Position numbers and translations under genes: made by a program. Of a stretch of DNA of 64,000 nt, positions 26,403 through 36,300 are shown piece after piece. Each line of letters opens with the position of its first letter. Positions within the stretch are counted from its first letter, which is position 1. A model generated the notes under the pieces. That model was not told the origin of the DNA. It saw only the letters and a program-made list of their open reading frames with translations, and did no database searches. Source of the DNA: Sphingobacterium mizutaii (GTDB lineage: Bacteria > Bacteroidota > Bacteroidia > Sphingobacteriales > Sphingobacteriaceae); NCBI RefSeq assembly GCF_900187125.1, contig NZ_LT906468.1, forward strand, positions 2,728,001 through 2,792,000, written 5' to 3'.

Positions 26403-26510
26403 ATGATAAATAAAAAAATCATACTTGGATTTGCAGCATTGATTGCTGTTTTGATGATCTATAAGTTAGGAGAAGCTGTAGGTGAGTTTTTCTATTATAT
26501 TACACACTGA
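26403..26510 (+). CDS. Small single-pass membrane protein (35 aa), paralogue of 22716-22847
   Basis: A 35-residue ORF: MINKK, one hydrophobic helix (IILGFAALIAVLMIY), then KLGEAVGEFFYYITH. The tail aligns with that of the 43-residue protein at 22716 (RFGFIVGEFISLITK). It stands alone in a 420-base gap. The rest of that gap, to 26721, shows no gene. Function unknown. Confidence 0.58.
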   Translation: MINKKIILGFAALIAVLMIYKLGEAVGEFFYYITH

Positions 26511-26721
26511 TAAAAGATATCCGCTTTTCAAATAACCCCCTATTCAATTCACATCCCATTTAGGGAAACCTAGGCTCCTATGCAAACATATGGAGCTATC
26601 AATTGTTAGAAATTAGGGTAATTAAACCCTACAGACTGAGCTAATTGGGATTAATTTGGATTAATAACCTTTAATTAATCAAAAAAAATCACTAGCTTAT
26701 TTTTATATACTAATAATACCT

Positions 26722-27183
26722 ATGGTAATCATCAATAATTACGAAGAGTACAAAACTTATGAAGGGAAAGAATTAGGTCTTTCTGAATGGCATTTAATCG
26801 ACCAGAAACAGATCAATCTATTCGCGGATGCTACATTGGACCATCAATGGATCCATGTGGATGAGGAAAAATCGAAGAATGAAGGCCCATTTGGAACCAC
26901 TATTGCCCATGGCTACTTGACCCTATCCCTTATCCCCCATTTATGGAAGCAGATCGCCGATGTTAGGAATGTGAAGATGGAAATCAACTACGGTATTGAG
27001 AACCTTAAATTCGGACAGGCAGTAAAGGTCAATACCCGGGTTCAATTGCATGCTTTGGTAAAATCTATCAATAACCTACGTGGTACGGTCAAGGCGACCA
27101 TTCAAGCTAAACTTATTAGTGAGGAATCTGATAAGCCTGTTTATGTAGGTGATGTAATCTTCCTTTATAGTTTTAAAGATTAG
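26722..27183 (+). CDS. MaoC-family (R)-enoyl-CoA hydratase-like protein
   Basis: A 153-residue hot-dog-fold dehydratase. The hydratase-2 signature DATLDHQWIHVDEE carries the catalytic Asp, and PFGTTIAHGYLTLSLIP carries the catalytic His. The length is that of single-domain MaoC proteins, which hydrate enoyl-CoA esters or reverse this in fatty-acid and polyhydroxyalkanoate metabolism. The exonuclease gene begins 19 bases after the stop, so it may share a transcript although the functions look unrelated. Confidence 0.9.
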   Translation: MVIINNYEEYKTYEGKELGLSEWHLIDQKQINLFADATLDHQWIHVDEEKSKNEGPFGTTIAHGYLTLSLIPHLWKQIADVRNVKMEINYGIENLKFGQAVKVNTRVQLHALVKSINNLRGTVKATIQAKLISEESDKPVYVGDVIFLYSFKD

Positions 27184-27202
27184 GAACAAAAGCCTAACGC
27201 CT

Positions 27203-28207
27203 ATGCTGGAATTTAGGAGAGAAGGGATATACTGTCCTCAGGGAAACTTTTATATTGATCCTTGGTTGCCAGTGGATTATGCCATCATTACGCATGCCCA
27301 TGCCGACCATGCAAGGGTAGGCATGAAGCAGTATCTCTGCCATGAACTGACAGCACCGATCCTGAAACTGCGTCTAGGTCAAGATATTAAAGTTGAAACT
27401 TTAGCTTATAACCAAGCTCTCCATATCAATTCTGTAAAGGTATCCCTGCACCCTGCAGGGCATTTAATTGGTTCTGCACAGGTCCGATTGGAATTTCAAG
27501 GGAAAGTAACGGTTGTTTCTGGTGACTACAAAATCCAGGATGATGGGCTCTCCACTCCTTTTGAACCGGTTCGCTGCCATGAATTCATTTCTGAAAGCAC
27601 CTTTGGCTTACCCATTTACAATTGGCTCCCTGTTGAGCAGATCAACCAAAACCTAGTGGATTGGGTGGTAAACAATAAAAAGAACGGTAATAATTCAATA
27701 CTCATAGGCTATGCCTTAGGAAAGGCACAGCGCATCATGAAGGCTTTGGAAGTCTATGAAGACCTTTATGTGCATTATGCTATTTCCAGGATCAATGAAG
27801 CATTTACGGAAAGTGGTATTTCCCTACCCTCTTATAAAACCATTGATTTCAATGATCGCCCCAAGGATATGAAAGGGGAAATCATTATCGTCCCGCCTTC
27901 CCTATTTGGTTCCAATTTATTGAAGAATATACCCAATGCACAGACAGCGATCTGCTCCGGTTGGATGCAGGTGCGCGGTGCCCGACGATGGCGCAGTGCA
28001 GATGCAGGTTTTGCCATTAGCGACCATGCTGATTGGCCAGGATTATTGACCGCAGTGAAGGAAACAGGAGCCGAAAAGGTATATGTGACGCATGGCTTTA
28101 AAGCTGAATTTACAAGGTATTTAAATGAAATAGGCATAGAAGCTGAGGAAATAACTACCGCCTTCGGAGCTGAAGATGAAACTGATGAACCGCTAATCAA
28201 GGAATAA
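27203..28207 (+). CDS. Ligase-associated MBL-fold DNA exonuclease
   Basis: A 334-residue metallo-beta-lactamase/beta-CASP-type nuclease of the ligase-associated group. The metal motif THAHADHA sits at residues 30-37. Further conserved segments are LHPAGHLIGSAQ, VVSGDYKIQDDGLSTPFEP, YALGKAQRI, SGWMQVRGARRWR, ISDHADWPGL and VYVTHGF. These enzymes are thought to trim DNA ends for repair by the neighbouring ligase. The DNA ligase starts 2 bases after this stop, which indicates tight coupling. Confidence 0.93.
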   Translation: MLEFRREGIYCPQGNFYIDPWLPVDYAIITHAHADHARVGMKQYLCHELTAPILKLRLGQDIKVETLAYNQALHINSVKVSLHPAGHLIGSAQVRLEFQGKVTVVSGDYKIQDDGLSTPFEPVRCHEFISESTFGLPIYNWLPVEQINQNLVDWVVNNKKNGNNSILIGYALGKAQRIMKALEVYEDLYVHYAISRINEAFTESGISLPSYKTIDFNDRPKDMKGEIIIVPPSLFGSNLLKNIPNAQTAICSGWMQVRGARRWRSADAGFAISDHADWPGLLTAVKETGAEKVYVTHGFKAEFTRYLNEIGIEAEEITTAFGAEDETDEPLIKE

Positions 28208-28209
28208 GG

Positions 28210-29787
28210 ATGAAGGTACTGGCAAGATTGATAAATGCGCTGGACAGCAGCAATAAGACCAATAGCAAGATCCTTGCAATTGAACAGTTCCTCGCGGATT
28301 CTACAGAGTTGGACAAGTATTGGTTTATCCGTCTATTTACCGGTAAAAGACCTCGCCGTTCAGTGAAGACCACTACCATGCGCCAATTGGCCATTGAATA
28401 CAGTGGGATTCCAGAATGGTTATTTCAAGAGTCCTATTCCGCAGTTGGTGACCTTGCGGAAACCATCGCCTTGATCATCACACCTGCAAAACATACCATC
28501 GACAAAAGCTTGGACCAATGGATGCAGGAAATCATGTCCCTGCAAGGAATGCCTGAGGATGAAATCAAGGGGTATATCCTGACGTCATGGGAAAGCTTAG
28601 GACAGACCGAACGCTTTGTCTTCAACAAACTCATGGGCAGTAGTTTTAGGATCGGTGTATCTTCTAAAACCTTGATCAATGCCTTTGCTAAGTTCTATGA
28701 ACTCGACGCGAATTTGGTAGCCCATAGCCTTATGTCGGATTGGGACCCTGAATTGCTCTCTTTTGAAAAATTTATCAAGGGTGAACATATCAACATCAAC
28801 CTTTCTGTTCCCTATCCCTTTAGCCTTGCAAATCCTTTAGTTCAAGATCTAGAAAGTCTTGGTAAGGAGCAGGATTGGCAAGTGGAATTTAAATGGGATG
28901 GAATCCGCGGACAGGTTATCCGAAGGGATGGGGAAATCTTTATTTGGTCGCGTGGAGAAGAGCTTGTCAATGAGCAATTCCCAGAATTATTGGAAGAACT
29001 GAAGGATCAGGATATTGATTTTGTGATCGATGGAGAGATTGTGCCTTACAATGAAAATGGGGTAATGAGTTTCAACCAACTGCAGAGGCGTTTGAATCGG
29101 AAGAATATCTCCAAGAAAATGATGCAGGAGGTTCCAATAAAATTTATTGCTTTTGACATCTTGGAACTGAACCGGCAAGATCTTCGAAACATACCCTTGG
29201 AGGAAAGAAGGAAAATCTTAGAAGACCTGCTGGATAAATTGAATTCAGAAAATTACTTATTATCGGAGCTATTGGATTTCAGCGATTGGAATTCGCTTAA
29301 TAGGATTCGGGAAGCCTCAGGGGATAAAAACGCAGAAGGTCTGATGTTGAAAGCTAAAGATTCCGCCTATCAAGTCGGCAGAAAGAAAGGTTTTTGGTGG
29401 AAATGGAAAGTGGATCCGATGAGCATAGACGCTGTACTGATTTATGCGCAACGTGGTAGTGGTCGCCGAAGCGGGCACTATACAGACTATACCTTTGCAG
29501 TAAAAGATGGCGATAAACTGGTAACCATTGCCAAGGCCTATTCAGGTCTCAGTAATACAGAAATTGCTGAGGTCAGCAAATTCGTCCGTGAAAACTCTTT
29601 AGAGAAGTTTGGCCCTGTCCGTACCGTAAAACCTGAATTGGTATTCGAAATCGCTTTCGAAGGGATTGCAGCAAGCAACAGGCACAAATCGGGAGTCGCA
29701 CTCAGATTCCCCAGAATAGTTCGTTGGCGAAAAGACAAACTAGCATCAGAAATAGATGATATCGAAGAAATCAAAAAGCTGATCTAA
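28210..29787 (+). CDS. ATP-dependent DNA ligase
   Basis: A 525-residue ligase sealing nicks in DNA. An N-terminal ligase domain (about 1-190) precedes the adenylation domain with the nucleotidyl-lysine motif EFKWDGIRG (Lys228), then WSRGEELVNEQFPE, FVIDGEIV, FIAFDIL, EGLMLKAKDSAY and WWKWKV, and an OB-fold C terminus (VFEIAFEGIAAS, ALRFPRIVRWR). It is coupled to the MBL exonuclease. In many bacteria this pair comes with an Lhr-like helicase and a phosphoesterase (ligase-associated repair cassette); neither is present here. It converges on the divergent helicase at 29792 with a 4-base gap. Confidence 0.93.
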   Translation: MKVLARLINALDSSNKTNSKILAIEQFLADSTELDKYWFIRLFTGKRPRRSVKTTTMRQLAIEYSGIPEWLFQESYSAVGDLAETIALIITPAKHTIDKSLDQWMQEIMSLQGMPEDEIKGYILTSWESLGQTERFVFNKLMGSSFRIGVSSKTLINAFAKFYELDANLVAHSLMSDWDPELLSFEKFIKGEHININLSVPYPFSLANPLVQDLESLGKEQDWQVEFKWDGIRGQVIRRDGEIFIWSRGEELVNEQFPELLEELKDQDIDFVIDGEIVPYNENGVMSFNQLQRRLNRKNISKKMMQEVPIKFIAFDILELNRQDLRNIPLEERRKILEDLLDKLNSENYLLSELLDFSDWNSLNRIREASGDKNAEGLMLKAKDSAYQVGRKKGFWWKWKVDPMSIDAVLIYAQRGSGRRSGHYTDYTFAVKDGDKLVTIAKAYSGLSNTEIAEVSKFVRENSLEKFGPVRTVKPELVFEIAFEGIAASNRHKSGVALRFPRIVRWRKDKLASEIDDIEEIKKLI

Positions 29788-29791
29788 GCAA

Positions 29792-31066
29792 CTACCTTTT
29801 TTTATTCTTTCTGGTCATCCGCGCCTTCTCACCACTTCCATAGTTATAGGTCTTGCTATTGCTTTCCTTTTTCTTATGGAAGGCCCCACCTCTACTCTCA
29901 TCTTCAACAGCTTTTTCTTTGGCAGTCTCCGAAGGTTTATAAATCGCTAGGTCCTCTGGAAGCGGCATAACAGGTATCTTTTTACCAAGGCTCTGTTCGA
30001 TCTTTTTAACATCAGGAAGTTCAATATCAGTTGCAAAGCTTATGGCAATACTTTCATCATCTCCCGTTTTCAGGACATGCTTGATAAATTCCTCTCTGTT
30101 CTCTGGGATTTCAAAATGGAAGATAAAAGGCACCAAGGATAAGTCTATATCCTCCAGACCTTCATTGGCAACAATCAAGATTCGGCATTCCGGCTTTTGC
30201 TTAAAGATATTGATATCATCAAATCCATAATCATCATGGAACATAGGCTTATAGATAGCAGCCACGCCTTTTTTGGCATGAAGCCTATCCAACAGATTAT
30301 GTGCCGTATGTTTAGTATTGACAAAGACAACGACCTTATCGAAGACTTCATCGTCAGACATAAGATCATTCAGCAGGTTGATCTTGGTACTGAAGTTAGG
30401 AACCTGATAGAGCATCAAATCATGGGTCTCATGACTGTTTTCTCCCAGTTCATCCACTTCAACCAAGGTAGCAAAAGGCATAAAGTCATCGATCATCAGG
30501 TGCAGCTTATCATGTTCTACAGTACTGAAACATAAGTATTGCACCTTTCCACAACTTTGCGCCAATTCCCGAACATTGGTTTGAAAACCTTGTTTTACAA
30601 TTTCTTCAGCATCATCGATAACAAAGGTTTCAATTCTGTTCAGGTTCAGACCCAATTTCAGATAGACAGCACGTGCACGAGCTGGTGTCGCCACCACGAT
30701 ATCTACCCCGCGTACCAGGTCCTCAATCTCCTCTTCCATCCCACCGCTGGTCTTCAGTCCCATGATATGCAGGTTCTTATTGCGGCTTACGGTGTAAAAG
30801 CGCTCTACGATTTCATTGATTCTTTCTTCATTAGGTGCTAAGACTAAAACTTTGGGAGCTTCATCATCCGTATATTTCAAGCGCATCAATACCCCCAAGA
30901 CGTAAGTCGTGGTTTTTCCGGCACCTTCAGGAGCAATCCCAAGGATACTATGGCCACCAACTATACGAGAAAGAGCATTTAACTGGAATTCCTTGGCTGT
31001 AAAATAACCCAATTCGGTCATCGATGCATGGAGACGCTTGCTAAGTTTTAATTTATCTAAAGACAC
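29792..31066 (-). CDS. Divergent DEAD-box RNA helicase-like protein
   Basis: A 424-residue two-domain helicase-like protein with a basic tail (KKKESNSKTYNYGSGEKARM...). The Q-motif region (LGYFTAKEFQLNAL) and Walker A (APEGAGKT, 45-52) are present, and ATPAR replaces TPGR. The DEAD box itself reads DDAE (151-154), motif III is STVE instead of SAT, PTRELA is replaced by APNEERI, and HRIGRTGR is missing in the C-terminal domain (LKTGDDES in its place). ATP hydrolysis is therefore uncertain. A GTG start at 31066 is used because the Q motif follows; the next ATG is 15 codons in and would cut into it. Known DEAD-box proteins remodel RNA and ribosome precursors. Confidence 0.85.
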   Translation of the reverse strand: MSLDKLKLSKRLHASMTELGYFTAKEFQLNALSRIVGGHSILGIAPEGAGKTTTYVLGVLMRLKYTDDEAPKVLVLAPNEERINEIVERFYTVSRNKNLHIMGLKTSGGMEEEIEDLVRGVDIVVATPARARAVYLKLGLNLNRIETFVIDDAEEIVKQGFQTNVRELAQSCGKVQYLCFSTVEHDKLHLMIDDFMPFATLVEVDELGENSHETHDLMLYQVPNFSTKINLLNDLMSDDEVFDKVVVFVNTKHTAHNLLDRLHAKKGVAAIYKPMFHDDYGFDDINIFKQKPECRILIVANEGLEDIDLSLVPFIFHFEIPENREEFIKHVLKTGDDESIAISFATDIELPDVKKIEQSLGKKIPVMPLPEDLAIYKPSETAKEKAVEDESRGGAFHKKKESNSKTYNYGSGEKARMTRKNKKR

Positions 31067-31187
31067 TGCTGAATATTTAAAATGAATGTAAAGCTACAAA
31101 GTTAGTTAAATTAATACAGTCTATGCGTATTAGCGCATCTTTTACAGCCAAGAATGTATATCTATGGTTCTTTTTGATCTAGAGTGA

Positions 31188-31673
31188 CTAAGAAAGATCC
31201 TTTTCTGAAACAACAATTCCATCTTCATCAGCATAGATAAAATGCCCAGGGATAAAGTCTGTATCGGCAAAATGAAGGGTAAGATCTCTTTCGCCTTGCA
31301 CCTCTTTGGCGCTACGGTGTGGATTGCTGTACAGTGCCAGAACAGCCATATCTACTTCAGCAATTTCCAATACATCACGGATAGCTCCATTGATGATCAC
31401 TCCAGACCAGCCGTTCGCTTGAGCCAAAGCAGCGATATTACCACCTACCAACGCTCTGCGATCAGAGCCAGCACCATCAACAACCAAAACCTTTCCTGTT
31501 CCATCTTCCTCCAGTATCGCACGGATCAATTCATTGGCTTCATAGACCTTTACAGTTGCAATCTGCCCATAAAAGCTCTTCTTCTTCCCATAATTCTTGA
31601 ACCCTATCGGCTTTACAACCTGTAGGTTTGGCATATACGCATCACATAAATCGGCAGTTAAAATGATCTTCAT
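31188..31673 (-). CDS. RraA-family protein
   Basis: A 161-residue protein of the RraA/HMG-aldolase-like fold. Family signatures are LTADLCDAYMPNL, the VVDGAGSDRRALVGGNIAAL segment, VIINGAIRD and the late FIYADEDGIVVS. In E. coli RraA inhibits RNase E; outside gamma-proteobacteria the family mostly contains 4-hydroxy-4-methyl-2-oxoglutarate aldolases or oxaloacetate decarboxylases, with a divalent metal at the Arg/Asp site. The sequence is close in length to E. coli RraA. Which activity applies cannot be decided here. Confidence 0.88.
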   Translation of the reverse strand: MKIILTADLCDAYMPNLQVVKPIGFKNYGKKKSFYGQIATVKVYEANELIRAILEEDGTGKVLVVDGAGSDRRALVGGNIAALAQANGWSGVIINGAIRDVLEIAEVDMAVLALYSNPHRSAKEVQGERDLTLHFADTDFIPGHFIYADEDGIVVSEKDLS

Positions 31674-31885
31674 GTTTTCTATTATTTAATACAGCTATTT
31701 TTATAAATCTGCCGCAAATATAGCTTTCCGAAAAGCAAATGTGTACCTGTACTCAAAACAATATTCATAGGTTTCATTATTTTTACTTTCAGTTAATAAT
31801 CGATTAAAACGCTAAATTTCTAAAGCTTTATTCGTAAATTCTGAATGCTTTAAAATTCATCCCTTCAATTCCAAATTGATAAATC

Positions 31886-32542
31886 ATGATAGTTAGACAT
31901 TTACTATTCTTCTGCGCACTAATATTTATCCAAATAAATGCTATTTATGCACAGGTTAAGGATACACTGATCTTTAAAGAATATAATGATGACGGCGACA
32001 TAGTTCTATTCTATGTGCAAGAAGGGAATAAATCTTGGCCAATGGTATTCAAAGCCAAAAATGAGCCTAGCAAAGATTTACTTCGCGGAGATATCGTTGA
32101 AGTGGTATGGAAAAAGGAGAAATTAAGAAATATAGATAATGATTTAATGGATATCAATCAAGTCCTTTTGGACTATTCAAAATTAAAGGATGGAAAGGTA
32201 CATACTCTCCGAAAGAATCATCCGAACCTATTACAATATGACAAGTCTTCTGAACTCAAATTAACGGATTCCTATCTAGCCTATTTAACTGCTTACTTAG
32301 AATACTATATCGCTTACAGCACCCAACCCCTTATCAAGGAAATCCTAAAGGAAAAGGGTCAAGCCAAGATGATTTATCAAGTCGATGAAATAACCTTTAA
32401 AAACAGACCCTATATGGTCATTAGCCTAGAAACTAACCATGAAAATAAGCAAAGCGTTATTCAATGGCTGTATATAGATAATGAAAACAGGAAACTTTAT
32501 GAGTATGACATATTCAATGAAAAACTGATAGAATTCTATTGA
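31886..32542 (+). CDS. Secreted hypothetical protein
   Basis: A 218-residue protein with a signal peptide (LLFFCALIFIQINAIYAQ). The mature region opens with beta strands (LIFKEYNDDGDIVLFYVQEG, SWPMVFKAKN) and continues with helical segments (YLAYLTAYLEYYIAYS) and a C-terminal beta portion (YMVISLETNHEN). No family is recognised. It is monocistronic and converges on the reductase at 32553, 10 bases away. Confidence 0.65.
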   Translation: MIVRHLLFFCALIFIQINAIYAQVKDTLIFKEYNDDGDIVLFYVQEGNKSWPMVFKAKNEPSKDLLRGDIVEVVWKKEKLRNIDNDLMDINQVLLDYSKLKDGKVHTLRKNHPNLLQYDKSSELKLTDSYLAYLTAYLEYYIAYSTQPLIKEILKEKGQAKMIYQVDEITFKNRPYMVISLETNHENKQSVIQWLYIDNENRKLYEYDIFNEKLIEFY

Positions 32543-32552
32543 TTTCCCGATG

Positions 32553-33095
32553 CTATTTTGGACTTTGCTTTCGTCGATAATATAGCTGTACCAATCCAGT
32601 TTCGAATGATTTTGCAGATTGCAATTCCAAGATTTGCTCCGTCTGATGCTCTTTAAATAGCCTGATACCCTCGCCCAATAAAATTGGAATTACTGAAATG
32701 ATCAGTTCATCAATCAGTTCATTTTTTAGAAGTTCATTGATCAGCTCTGCACCTCCATCACAATAAATACCTTTCCCTTCCTCTACTTTCAAATCCTTTA
32801 CTAATGCTACTACATTTCCATTGTAAAAAATGATATTCCCCTTTGCAGGTCTTTCAGAACTTGTAACCACATAAACTTGACGACCTGCTTGATCATAATG
32901 TTCAGCACCTAAGGTCCTTTCCACAAAATCAAAGGTCTTTCTGCCAATAATAATAGTATCGATATCTGCGGTAAAATCAGCATATCCATAATCTTCGCCT
33001 TGTTTTTCAACTATTTCCAAAAAGCTGAGATCATCATTATGTTTAGCAATAAAGCCGTCTAAACTGCATGCTATAAAAAGGGATAATTTTCTCAT
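32553..33095 (-). CDS. Dihydrofolate reductase-family / RibD C-terminal-domain reductase
   Basis: A 180-residue RibD_C-type NADPH reductase. Motifs are LSLFIACSLDGFIAKHNDDL, DTIIIGRKTFDFV, IYCDGGAELINELLK and IPILLGEGIRLF. The family resembles dihydrofolate reductase in fold but lacks the folate role; most members are reductases of unknown substrate. It is cytoplasmic and has no operon partner. Confidence 0.9.
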   Translation of the reverse strand: MRKLSLFIACSLDGFIAKHNDDLSFLEIVEKQGEDYGYADFTADIDTIIIGRKTFDFVERTLGAEHYDQAGRQVYVVTSSERPAKGNIIFYNGNVVALVKDLKVEEGKGIYCDGGAELINELLKNELIDELIISVIPILLGEGIRLFKEHQTEQILELQSAKSFETGLVQLYYRRKQSPK

Positions 33096-33322
33096 GTCAT
33101 CAAGGGTTATGATTTAAAAATACAAGGATATTTCAAGAATCGTTTGCTAAAACTTTCCTTTTTTTTCTTTATTAATCTTAAAATATCTTTTAACATAACT
33201 CCTATCTATCCAGTATTTTTCAAACTTATTTAAGATTTTTAAGTTAATATAATATTAGCTTAACATTGAATCAATCTTAAAACTACAATTTTGACCAAAT
33301 AACTAAACCGTTTTAATACACT

Positions 33323-36300
33323 ATGAGAAAAACATTAATTGTTAGTCTCGCCCTATGCCTATCCTACCCTAGTTGGGCAAATGTGGACTTGAGACTTGCT
33401 GAGCCTTTCAAAGCTATTGGTTCAGAACTGCGACAATCGACTATCCGAGGTGTCGTAAAAGATAAGGATGGAAATCCTTTATCCTCCGTCACGATTACTA
33501 ACCTGACCACCCAAAAGTCCACTAGTACAAATGACAATGGTGAGTTCGAAATTGAAGCCAATCAAGGGCAACAATTGCGGATCAGCTACCTAGGTTTTGA
33601 AGCCCAAAACGTAACGGTTACTTCCAGTAATGTGCAGATTACCTTGAGCCCTGATGACACCAATTTGGAAGAAGTGATTGTGGTTGGTTATGGAACGCAA
33701 AAGAAAGCCAACCTAACCGGAGCCGTAGACCAAGTAGGTCCTGAGGTTTTCGAAGGAAGGGTATTGGCAAATGCGAGCCAAATGCTGCAAGGTGCGGTAC
33801 CTAACTTAAACATCGTCCCTGCCGATGGTAAGCCGACCCGTAACCCCAGCTTTAACATTCGTGGTACCACTTCTATCGGACAAGGTGGAAGTGCCCTAAT
33901 CCTGATCGATGGAGTTGAAGGCGACCCATCCTCTCTTAACCCGAATGATATCGAATCGGTTTCCGTTTTAAAGGATGCCTCATCATCGGCAATCTACGGT
34001 TCACGAGGTACTTTTGGAGTGGTTCTCATTACCACAAAAAGGGCTAAAGTTGATCGCACTAGCATTACTTATTCGGGAAATGCCTCCTTCCAGAAACCGA
34101 TCGCAAGACCCGATTTTATAACGGACGGTTATACCTATGCTTCCCACTTCTTCACGGCTTACAATGCCTGGAACAACTATTCATCCATCCCTAGTAAACT
34201 GAACAAAACACAGATCTTCACAATGGAATGGCTTGAGGAGTTCAAACGCCGCAAGGAACAGGGAATCACCGAAGAGGTAACAGTTGATGAGAAAGGAAAC
34301 TATGTTTATTATGGCAATGAGGACTATTATGGCACCCTGATCAAAGACAACACCTTTGTGCAGGACCATAACCTTTCCATTTCTGGAAACTCTGGAAGAT
34401 TCGATTATTACCTATCCGGAAGAACTTATGACTACAACGGTATGTACAATTACAATACCGACAATTACAATACTTATAACACCAGAGCAAAGGCAGGAAT
34501 GCAAGTCAACGATTGGTTAAGGATTACCAATAACATCGACTATTCCTTTGCTAAATATTGGGATCCTTCCACAGCGGGTGAAGGTGGAAATATCTGGAGA
34601 AATATTGCCGATGAAGGCCACCCTTCCTCGCCTATCTTCAATCCAGATGGCTCCTTCAGTTTCTCGGCAGCATATACAGTCGGTGATTTCATTTATGGTA
34701 AAAACGGTACTGGAACAAAAAATGCTGACCTCCGCAATACCACCGCATTCGAGACCAAATTCTTGGACAATTCTCTAAGGATTAAGGGTGATTTCACATT
34801 CAGAAACCGGGACTTTAATTCTACCCGGGTACGAGTACCGGTTCCCTATAGTGTTGCTGAAGGTAAGATGCTGAAACTGGAAACTTCCATGAACAACAAC
34901 ATCTACCTCGTGGACCAACAATGGAGATACCTTTTCGGAAACTTATACGGAGAGTATGAAAAAACCATTGGAGATCATTATTTCAAAGGCTTGTTAGGAT
35001 ATAATTATGAGCAACGCGTTTATGAATCCGATTACATCACAAAGACTGGTCTACTGACCGAAGATGTTGACAATATCAACCTGGCTTTAGGTCAAAACAC
35101 CACCGCAACAGCTGGTTACAACAAATACAGGAATATCGGGGTCTTTATGCGTGCGAATTACATCTATAAAGATCGATACCTATTTGAATTTAATGGCCGT
35201 TATGATGGATCGTCTAAATTCCCGATCAATGAACAATGGGCATTTTTTCCTTCCGCATCCGTTGGATGGAGGATCTCCGAAGAACCTTTCTTCGAAGTGG
35301 ACAAAAGCGCGATCTCTGATTTAAAACTAAGAGCTTCTTATGGTTCTTTGGGTAATGGTAATATAGACCCTTATGCCTTTATGGACCAATATTCCATCAG
35401 CATTTCCAATAGAGTGATTGGCGGTGTAAAAAACCCATATACCGGGGTTCCTGTGGTTATCCCAAATAACCTAACCTGGGAAACAGCAAGAACAGCCAAC
35501 ATTGGTTTGGATCTATCTGCTATCAACAATAAACTGACCTTTACAGCCGATTTCTACCAACGTAAAACCTTGAACATGTATACCGTTGGCATGACCTTAC
35601 CAGATGTATTTGGAGCAGCATCCCCTAAAGGAAACTATGCCGACATGACCACGCAGGGTTTTGAACTTTCCCTTGGCTATAGAGATAGCTTTGAAGCTTC
35701 AGGAAGTCCATTTAACTGGTCCGTGAAAGGAACTTTGGCTGATTATGTGTCAACCATTGATCGCTACAACAATGAAACCGGAAACTTATCCGATTATTAT
35801 ATCGGCCAGACCCTAGGAGAAATATGGGGATATGAAACCCAAGGTCTTTTCCAGAACCAAGCCGAAATTGATGCAGCAGCGACCCAATCTTTAATTAAAT
35901 CTTCCAATTCTGGTAAGATCTATCCAGGTGATGTCAGGTTTGCAGATTTAGATGGCAGCGGTGTCATTGACTATGGAACCAATACCTTGAATGACCATGG
36001 TGATAAAAGAATCATTGGCAACAAAGAACCTCGCTATATCTATAGCTTCAACCTGAACTTGGATTGGAAGAACGTTTATATCTCCTCCTTTTTCCAAGGT
36101 GTAGGCAAGCAGCAATGGTATCCTGGAAATGAATCTATCTTCTGGGGACAATACAACAGACCTTACAACAACCTACCTTCTTGGCATGTGGACAATTACT
36201 GGACTGAAGATAATCCAAATGGGTATTTCCCACGTTATGCAGGATATAATGAATCCATCAAGGTCAATCCACAAACAAGGTTCTTACAGAACATCTCTTA

